DNA of 64,000 bases, from positions 1 to 64,000 of the forward strand of contig CAZWES010000004.1 of the NCBI GenBank assembly GCA_964632395.1, read 5' to 3'. Shown here piece after piece: positions 58,881 to 64,000 of this stretch. The stretch's first letter is position 1. Each line of letters begins with the position of its first letter. The position numbers and the translations under genes are program-made. The notes beneath the pieces were generated by a model that made no database searches, had not been told where the DNA came from, and was given only the letters and a program-made list of their open reading frames with translations. Source of the DNA: CAZWES01 sp964632395 (GTDB lineage Bacteria > Patescibacteriota > Gracilibacteria > Peribacterales > Peribacteraceae).

Positions 58881-60764
58881 ATGCAAATCCGCAACTTTTG
58901 CATCATCGCGCACGTTGATCATGGCAAATCCACTCTGGCGGATCGGTTGCTTGAGCTTACGGGAACAGTTGAATCGCGGGATATGAAGGAGCAGATACTC
59001 GATACCATGGATCTGGAGCGCGAGCGCGGCATCACGATCAAGCTGCAGCCGGTTAGGATGATGTATGAAGTGTCATCCCTCGATACGCGCCTCGATACGC
59101 CTCGCTCCGCTCGGCTACTCGGCGCTACTCGGGATGACACGGCTTATCAACTCAATCTGATAGATACCCCCGGACACACAGACTTCAGATATGAAGTCAG
59201 TCGATCACTCGCAGCGGTTGAGGGTGCAATTCTGCTCATAGATGCTTCGCAGGGAGTGCAGGCGCAGACTCTCGCAACTCTTCATTCCGCAATGGAGCAT
59301 GACCTCAAGATCATTCCTGTTTTGAATAAGATTGATCTGCCTGCAGCGGATGTTCCGCGAGTCATGCGTGAGGTTACAAAATTGCTTGGGTGTTCTGAGG
59401 ATGAAGTGCTTTCGATTTCTGCAAAGGATGGGACAGGGGTGGAGGGGGTGTTGGAGGCGGTCGTTTCAAAAATACCGGGACCGTCAGATTCTTCCAAGTC
59501 CTCGACCAGAGCTCTAATCTTCGATGCCAATGCAGATCCCTATCGCGGTGTGGTTGCTTATGTTCGAGTGATGGAAGGTGAGTTCAAAAGAGGGGATGCT
59601 GCGCATCTACTTGGCTCCAAAAAGCAGATTACGATTTCGGAAGTCGGGATGTTTACACCCGATTACGAAGCAACCGATACTCTTTCTGCGGGTGAGATTG
59701 GGTACATAATCACAGGACTAAAAGACGTTTCCGAGGCTAGAGTCGGTGACACGTTCGCGTCATCTCCAGGTCTTGATCCGCTTCCAGGTTACAGAGTGAT
59801 CGAACCAATGGTTTTTGCAGGGCTTTATCCAACAAATCCTGATGATTTGCCCAAACTTCGTGAAGCGCTTGAGAAACTTCAGTTGAACGATGCATCTTTA
59901 ACGGTTGAGCCTGAGCAAAACACTGCACTCGGGAATGGCTTCCGTTGCGGGTTTTTGGGATTGCTTCACCTGGATATTGTGCAGGAACGGCTTGAGCGTG
60001 AGGAGGGTTGCAGCCTAATCGTTACAGCGCCAAGCGTGACTTATGAAGTTGTGCTTCAGTCCAAAAGCCCTGCATCGGTCGTGCGATCAAGTCTATTAAA
60101 ACCTGATGAGAAGAGTGTTGCCCTGATCAGCAACCCCGCAGACTTTCCGGATAGAACTCACATCAAGGCGGTGCGTGAGCCTTGGGTCAAATTGGAAATC
60201 GTCTGCCCAAGTGAAAGCGTTGGTGCGATTATGCAGATGGTGCAGGAGCGGCGCGGCACTTACGAGTCATTGGAATACCTGGAGGAGGGGACTTCCTTAA
60301 TCCATTTTGAGGTTCCGCTTTCGGGCATTGTCCATGACTTTTTCGATCGTCTTAAATCCATAACTTCCGGCTACGGCTCCATGAGCTACGAACTACTCGA
60401 GTTCCGGGAAGGTGATCTCATCAAAATTGATATGCTGCTAATCGGCGAATCTGTGGATGCCTTGAGCACCATAGTTCATAAATCAGAAGCGCATACCGTG
60501 GGTGCAAAGATTTGTAGGAAGTTGAAGGAAGTCATTCCGCGCCAGCAGTATCAAGTCCCGATTCAGGCTGCGATCGGCGGCAAGATAATAGCGCGTGAAA
60601 CATTGTCAGCGCTGCGCAAAGATGTAACGGCTAAGCTTTATGGGGGGGATAGGACGAGGAAGGATAAGCTTTTGAAAAAGCAGAAGAAGGGTAAAGATAG
60701 GCTAAAAGCTGTGGGGAAGATTGTGTTGCCACAGGAGGCGTTTCTTTCAGTTCTGGAGAGGTGA
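58881..60764 (+). CDS. lepA: elongation factor 4 (LepA)
   Basis: This 627-residue GTPase acts on stalled or maturing ribosomes. G1 is AHVDHGKSTLADR, G2/switch I is ERERGITI, G3 is DTPGHTDF and G4 is NKID. Domains II, III, V and the LepA-specific C-terminal domain follow. Between KLQPVRMMYEV and YQLNLIDTPGH about 24 residues are added by a palindromic insertion, in frame, right between switch I and the DxxG motif. Confidence 0.95.
   Translation: MQIRNFCIIAHVDHGKSTLADRLLELTGTVESRDMKEQILDTMDLERERGITIKLQPVRMMYEVSSLDTRLDTPRSARLLGATRDDTAYQLNLIDTPGHTDFRYEVSRSLAAVEGAILLIDASQGVQAQTLATLHSAMEHDLKIIPVLNKIDLPAADVPRVMREVTKLLGCSEDEVLSISAKDGTGVEGVLEAVVSKIPGPSDSSKSSTRALIFDANADPYRGVVAYVRVMEGEFKRGDAAHLLGSKKQITISEVGMFTPDYEATDTLSAGEIGYIITGLKDVSEARVGDTFASSPGLDPLPGYRVIEPMVFAGLYPTNPDDLPKLREALEKLQLNDASLTVEPEQNTALGNGFRCGFLGLLHLDIVQERLEREEGCSLIVTAPSVTYEVVLQSKSPASVVRSSLLKPDEKSVALISNPADFPDRTHIKAVREPWVKLEIVCPSESVGAIMQMVQERRGTYESLEYLEEGTSLIHFEVPLSGIVHDFFDRLKSITSGYGSMSYELLEFREGDLIKIDMLLIGESVDALSTIVHKSEAHTVGAKICRKLKEVIPRQQYQVPIQAAIGGKIIARETLSALRKDVTAKLYGGDRTRKDKLLKKQKKGKDRLKAVGKIVLPQEAFLSVLER
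59070..59140. repeat. in-frame palindromic insertion in lepA
   Basis: GTGTCATCCC (59070-59079) and GGGATGACAC (59131-59140) close a G+C-rich hairpin with CGATACG and CTCGCTCCGCTCGG inside. It adds about 24 codons to lepA. Confidence 0.8.
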
Positions 60765-60824
60765 TCATTTCGATTCACTCTCCGCAATTTCTGCTCTAAA
60801 ATACCCCGTGTTCTTTTTAAACAA

Positions 60825-60899
60825 GCGGGCGTCGTATAATGGTTATTATACAAGCCTTCCAAGCTTGCGATGGCGGTTCGATTCCGCTCGCCCGCTCCA
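60825..60899 (+). tRNA. tRNA-Gly (TCC anticodon)
   Basis: Acceptor GCGGGCG/CGCCCGC, anticodon arm CAAGC-CTTCCAA-GCTTG with TCC, and T arm GGCGG-TTCGATT-CCGCT all pair. CCA is encoded (60897-60899). Confidence 0.93.
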
Positions 60900-60970
60900 G
60901 TTTTCGTTCCATTAGCACAAATGTCACGACTATCTTCAAAATTTCTGAGTCTCATAAGACCTTTTTTGAT

Positions 60971-61180
60971 GTGGATCGAATTGGCCTTTTGTGCAGCTGG
61001 ATTGGGACTGTATTGATAATAAAATCCACAAACTTCTTTGCATCCAATGTAACATTCAATGGCTTGGGAGGAGAAGAGCATCCGTTTGTAATTGGAGAAC
61101 ATCCAGAATATTTGAAGATAGGTTTAGGGCTAACTGCGTTTGGTTTCTGGATATCCTATTCTAAGAAAAAGAAAATCTGA
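60971..61180 (+). CDS. small two-helix membrane protein
   Basis: This 69-residue frame from GTG has two hydrophobic helices (GLLCSWIGTVLII and IGLGLTAFGFWISY) around a polar loop (GGEEHPFVIGEHPEY) and ends in KKKKI. Earlier in-frame ATGs lie inside tRNA-Gly and are not credible. It overlaps the DUF3800 fragment by 25 nt (convergent). Confidence 0.45.
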   Translation: MDRIGLLCSWIGTVLIIKSTNFFASNVTFNGLGGEEHPFVIGEHPEYLKIGLGLTAFGFWISYSKKKKI

Positions 61181-61386
61181 GATGGCCCCTCACACTTGCG
61201 TATATCGCGGGAATGAAGAATTACGTTAGTCGTGTTCCAGTACTTTGTTTTGATTTTGTTCATGCCTTCTTCGAATGCGGAGAGCTCGTCGCCGGTGAAT
61301 AGGCACCCACATAGTAGGAATACGGGAAAATTTGGATCGATGTGTGTAAGCCCGTGATCTCCGGTTTCATCAAGAAATAACTGCAT
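61156..61386 (-). pseudogene. truncated DUF3800 protein
   Basis: FLDETGDHGLTHIDPNFPVF and VILHSRDIRKCEG match the N-terminal third of DUF3800 proteins, which are RNase H-like and about 200-250 residues. The frame stops after about 76 residues at the convergent gene, so two thirds are missing. The start at 61386 lies 9 nt behind TACAAT. Confidence 0.6.
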
Positions 61387-61393
61387 AACGGTA

Positions 61394-61699
61394 TTATTGT
61401 ACTTCATATTCGTGTAAGTATTCCTTGAATGCGGCGCATTTCAGAGTTCCATAATCGGAGCCCCACGGATTACACCTCACCAACCTAACCCCAATCTTCA
61501 CCACTCCCACACAAACCCCATCACTCAACAAAACTCGCCTCCCATATTCCGAGCAACTCGGTTCATGCCTGCAAAATCCATACGGATAAAACGCAGACAT
61601 CAACCCATGATCTGGTGAAAGTGTTTTTTGGTAAAGGAAAATGAGGAGTGCAAGCGCTCTTCGCGGAACCCGCCACAATGTAAAGATGATCTTGCGCAT
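61394..61699 (-). CDS. yidD: YidD membrane insertion factor
   Basis: This is a 101-residue YidD (UPF0161/DUF37) protein, which helps YidC-dependent membrane insertion. LLIFLYQKTLSPDHGL, CRHEPSCSEYGRRVL and RCNPWGSDYGT are all diagnostic. It is normally found beside rnpA and yidC, but here it stands alone. The start at 61699 gives MRKIIF. Confidence 0.9.
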   Translation of the reverse strand: MRKIIFTLWRVPRRALALLIFLYQKTLSPDHGLMSAFYPYGFCRHEPSCSEYGRRVLLSDGVCVGVVKIGVRLVRCNPWGSDYGTLKCAAFKEYLHEYEVQ

Positions 61700-61711
61700 A
61701 CCATGCTTAAT

Positions 61712-61719
61712 GGTATATC
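61712..61719. promoter_or_regulatory. overlapping divergent -10 boxes
   Basis: Minus-strand TATACC (61717-61712, yidD) and plus-strand TATATC (61714-61719, 61729 gene) overlap by four bases. Confidence 0.45.
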
Positions 61720-61728
61720 GTTTAATCC

Positions 61729-62073
61729 ATGATTCAAACACTTGGAGACGTTTTAGTTCTCGTCACCATCATCTCTGTTGGAGTGGTGGCTTTCCTGCTT
61801 GCAATTTTCCTTTACCACCTTGTTTTTGTGGTGATGGATTTGCGAAAAGTTATGAAACGCGTGAACGAGATCACGGCACAGATTGAGGATATGTTGGTGA
61901 AGCCTGTGGAAGTTGCAGGGGTCGCTTTGGGATGGGCTCAGAAGCTTGTATTTGATCTGATTGATATGGAAACAACTGCTAAGCCTAAAAAGGCAAAGAA
62001 GGCCAAAAAAGCCAAGCCGAAGAAGGAGAAGAAGAAGCGGAAGAAGGGAGGGTTTAAAAAGAAGAAAGTTTGA
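61729..62073 (+). CDS. membrane protein with Lys-rich tail
   Basis: This is a 114-residue protein with one long or two short N-terminal membrane helices (4-35), an amphipathic helix (MDLRKVMKRVNEITAQIEDML) and a C-terminal tail made almost only of Lys, Ala and Pro. The tail suggests nucleic-acid or membrane binding. Function unknown. Confidence 0.65.
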   Translation: MIQTLGDVLVLVTIISVGVVAFLLAIFLYHLVFVVMDLRKVMKRVNEITAQIEDMLVKPVEVAGVALGWAQKLVFDLIDMETTAKPKKAKKAKKAKPKKEKKKRKKGGFKKKKV

Positions 62074-62077
62074 GCGT

Positions 62078-62245
62078 GTCATGCTGAGCGTAGCGCAAGC
62101 ATCCGATAAGGATGCGAAGCGCGGAGACGAAGCATATACTCGTGGATGCTTCGTCTCCGCCCTCCGCTACGCTCCGGGCTCCGCTCAGCATGACACGGCC
62201 AGTCCGCAGACGAAGCATTAATTCGGACTCCGCTCAGCATGACAC
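62078..62245. repeat. TCATGCTGAGCG palindromic repeat before murE
   Basis: GTCATGCTGAGCG (62078-62090) pairs with CGCTCAGCATGAC (62182-62194). Inside, CGGAGACGAAGCAT pairs with ATGCTTCGTCTCCG. A third half copy ends CGCTCAGCATGACAC at about 62231-62245, and its ATG is the murE start codon. Confidence 0.8.
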
Positions 62246-63519
62246 CTTTTAGTTCCATCAAACGGCTGATTCCTCAGCGCCACCCCATTCGCCTTGGCTG
62301 GCATTTCATAAAGGCATTCTTTGCAGCGCTCATCAATGGGTTTCCTGCGCGTAAGTTGACTGTTATCGGTGTGACTGGGACGGATGGGAAGACGACTGTT
62401 GTTTCTATGATTTCGCATATTCTCCAGAATGCTGGGAGGAAGGTTGGATCGGCTTCTACAACTACTTTCAAAATTGGAGATAAAGTGGAAGCGAATGTGA
62501 CACAGAAAACCTCGATGAGTCCGTTTCTACTCCAAAAAAAATTGCGTGAGATGGTAAAAGCCGGATGCGAGTTTGCAGTTCTGGAAGTTTCCTCACATGG
62601 GCTTGTGCAGGGTCGCGTTCACCACATTTTCCCGAGAGTCGTAGCGGTGACGAATACTTCAGAGGAGCATTTGGATTATCACGGGACTATGGAGCAGTAT
62701 AGGAAAGATAAAGGCAAACTCTTCAAGATGTTGAAAGGCAAGGGGACTAAGGTCTTGAATGCTGCGGATGAGTCATTCAAGATTTATAGAGAGATCCCAT
62801 CAGATGAAACGATTACTTTCAATGATCCGGAGGGTGGTCTTTGGGTATCGGAGATAAATGCAGAATTCAAAATGCAAAATGCAAAATTACATACGGATTT
62901 AGGTGGGGCGGTTGATTTGGAGATTGGCGTACCTGGAAAATTTAATTTTGATAATGCGATGTGTGCGATTGGATGCTCGGTGTCAGTTGGAATTCCGCTT
63001 GAGGTTTGCATCAATGCCCTGGCAAGTTTTTGCGGAGTTGAGGGGAGGCTTGAAGAGATTGACGAAGGTCAGAACTTTCGTGTTTTTGTGGACTTCACTG
63101 TTACTGCCGCAGCGTATGAGGGAGTGCTTTCTGCTCTACGCCCGATGGTTTCGCCTGGCAAACGTCTACTTATTGTGACCAGTGCATGTGGGGATCGTAT
63201 GCAGGAGAAGCGTCCGGCACTTGGGAAGATTTGCAGTAATGGCGCTGACGTTGTCGTTGTGACGAGTGACGAAACTTATGGTGAGCCGCACGAGAAAATA
63301 ATGAGTGAGATCTGGTCTGGGATTGATGAGTCAAAATGTTCTGCTCACAAAGTTCCGGATCGGCGCGAGGCGATAGAGTTCATCATCAATCAAGCCGAAG
63401 AAGGTGATGTGGTTGCGATCTGTGGTATGGCTGGAGTGACGACCATGATGACGCCGGAGGGTCAAGTGGAGTGGGATGAAGGGGGGATTGTGGGGGAGGT
63501 GCTAATATTACGCTCATGA
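62239..63519 (+). CDS. murE: MurE-like Mur ligase
   Basis: This is a 426-residue ATP-dependent amino acid ligase of the UDP-MurNAc-tripeptide synthetase type. GVTGTDGKTTVVSMI is the ATP loop, VLEVSSHGL and TNTSEEHLDYHG follow, and DRREAIEFII closes the C-terminal domain. The usual DYAHTPD motif reads DFTVTAAA, so a conserved His is missing. The protein is shorter than typical MurE, with a reduced UDP-binding N-domain. A word repeat encodes the in-frame NAEFKMQNAKLH stretch (62866-62892). Confidence 0.85.
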   Translation: MTPFSSIKRLIPQRHPIRLGWHFIKAFFAALINGFPARKLTVIGVTGTDGKTTVVSMISHILQNAGRKVGSASTTTFKIGDKVEANVTQKTSMSPFLLQKKLREMVKAGCEFAVLEVSSHGLVQGRVHHIFPRVVAVTNTSEEHLDYHGTMEQYRKDKGKLFKMLKGKGTKVLNAADESFKIYREIPSDETITFNDPEGGLWVSEINAEFKMQNAKLHTDLGGAVDLEIGVPGKFNFDNAMCAIGCSVSVGIPLEVCINALASFCGVEGRLEEIDEGQNFRVFVDFTVTAAAYEGVLSALRPMVSPGKRLLIVTSACGDRMQEKRPALGKICSNGADVVVVTSDETYGEPHEKIMSEIWSGIDESKCSAHKVPDRREAIEFIINQAEEGDVVAICGMAGVTTMMTPEGQVEWDEGGIVGEVLILRS

Positions 63520-64000
63520 AAGAAGCAATCATCGCCGGGCTGGATGAAGCGGGAAGGGGGTGCCTTGCGGGGCCTGTTGTTGCGGGGGCGTGTGTTGTGG
63601 AGGTGGAAACGTGTCGTCCTTCGTCTCCGTGGCAGCTGTGTCATGCTGAGCGGAGCCCGGAGCGTAGCGGAGGGCGGAGACGAAGCACGACCAGCTGCCG
63701 CTCCGCTCAGGATGACACGTTTCCCATTATCACAGACTCAAAAAAGATGACTGAAGAGCAGCGAAACTCATCCTTCATCTTCATCAAAAAGAATTTTCCA
63801 TGTGGAATTGGAGTTGCACCTGCTTCTTACGTTGATGAGCACGGCATTCTTGGAGCCACGGAGCTTGCGATGCATCAGGCGTTATTTGAGCTTGAAAAAA
63901 TTATCAAACCAACTTACTTGCTGATAGATGGCCGGGATCACTTTTGGTTTGATGTTCCTCATTCCTCAATAATCCGTGGTGACGAGAAGGAGCTTTGCAT
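63516..64000 (+). CDS. rnhB: ribonuclease HII (3' end beyond the window)
   Basis: RNase HII removes ribonucleotides and primers from DNA. AGLDEAGRGCLAGPVVAGA holds the DEAGRG motif, ITDSKKMTEEQR the DSKK motif, and LLIDGRD the third acidic site. Between the first two, about 35 residues (CHAERSPERSGGRRRS...) come from a palindromic repeat kept in frame. The ATG overlaps the murE stop (ATGA). Confidence 0.9.
   Translation, partial: MKEAIIAGLDEAGRGCLAGPVVAGACVVEVETCRPSSPWQLCHAERSPERSGGRRRSTTSCRSAQDDTFPIITDSKKMTEEQRNSSFIFIKKNFPCGIGVAPASYVDEHGILGATELAMHQALFELEKIIKPTYLLIDGRDHFWFDVPHSSIIRGDEKELC
63613..63719. repeat. in-frame palindromic insertion in rnhB
   Basis: TGTCATGCTGAGCGGAGC pairs with GCTCCGCTCAGGATGACA, with CGGAGACGAAGC inside. 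It is the same vocabulary as the repeat at 62078-62245. Confidence 0.8.

Noticed and set aside
60839..60970. N-terminal part of a frame starting inside tRNA-Gly
   Set aside because: The ATG lies in the tRNA gene; only the portion from the GTG at 60971 looks like protein.
1..64000. CRISPR array or cas genes
   Set aside because: No set of regularly spaced identical repeats with unique spacers; all repeats found are palindromic or word-like.
1..64000. Recoding of UGA as glycine
   Set aside because: Many conserved genes end at UGA at the expected length (for example comF, murE, eno), so UGA is a normal stop.

Overview
The window is a gene-dense, mid-GC bacterial chromosome segment that reads best as a member of the Patescibacteria/CPR, perhaps near the Peribacteria/Peregrinibacteria. 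This is an inference from: the gene mix (a short MurE-like ligase, VirB6-like and VirB2-like membrane proteins, a large Cys-rich zinc-ribbon protein, many small lineage-specific proteins); core genes scattered singly rather than in classical operons (dnaA without dnaN, yidD without rnpA, rpsP with khpA); and UGA working as a normal stop, which argues against the Gracilibacteria/Absconditabacteria code. No rRNA or CRISPR array is visible.

Layout. 0-8.6 kb: a palindromic element, NAD kinase, a glycosyltransferase, membrane proteins (DUF389, TSUP), RdgB, and a UvrD helicase fused to a RecB-like nuclease. 8.6-18 kb: tRNA-Trp, RpoD with a C-terminal zinc ribbon, DnaG, an ACP-like protein, LeuRS carrying an in-frame HUH transposase, and Der. 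18-26.5 kb: SLOG protein, 2H phosphoesterase, a GIY-YIG nuclease inside a palindromic element, KhpA/S16, DciA, glycosyltransferase/MurJ. 26.5-33.8 kb: PEP synthase, an MNT-HEPN module, glutamate dehydrogenase, thioredoxin reductase, EamA transporter. 33.8-44 kb: L33, ArgRS, an SH3/deacetylase-like lipoprotein, ComF, RseP, DnaA followed by a duplicated dnaA 3' end, CorA, C39 peptidase. 44-52 kb: Cys-rich protein, candidate small RNAs and a tRNA-like gene, enolase, FecR-type surface protein, RluA, IF-2. 52-64 kb: VirB6-like pair, wHTH/nucleotidyltransferase protein, L19, CsaB, LepA, tRNA-Gly, YidD, MurE and the start of RNase HII.

Two themes run through the window. First, it is saturated with small palindromic and word-like repeats, many of them sitting in frame inside conserved genes (leuS, der, lepA, rnhB, uvrD, argS, murE, two glycosyltransferases), like Rickettsia palindromic elements. 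Two repeat families have a plausible enzyme partner: a REP-type palindrome with a RAYT-like HUH transposase embedded in leuS, and a TCATGCTGAG-type palindrome with a GIY-YIG nuclease. Second, many start codons lie only 6-10 nt behind a good -10 hexamer, so much of this genome probably uses leaderless mRNAs. Three divergent gene pairs share overlapping -10 boxes or overlapping start codons.

Functionally the window combines information processing (dnaA, dnaG, rpoD, infB, lepA, der, leuS, argS, rpsP, rplS, rpmG, rluA, khpA, rnhB, uvrD), envelope functions (murJ, murE, csaB, glycosyltransferases, rseP, lipoprotein, FecR protein, VirB6-like system) and a thin central metabolism (enolase, PEP synthase, glutamate dehydrogenase, NAD kinase, thioredoxin reductase).
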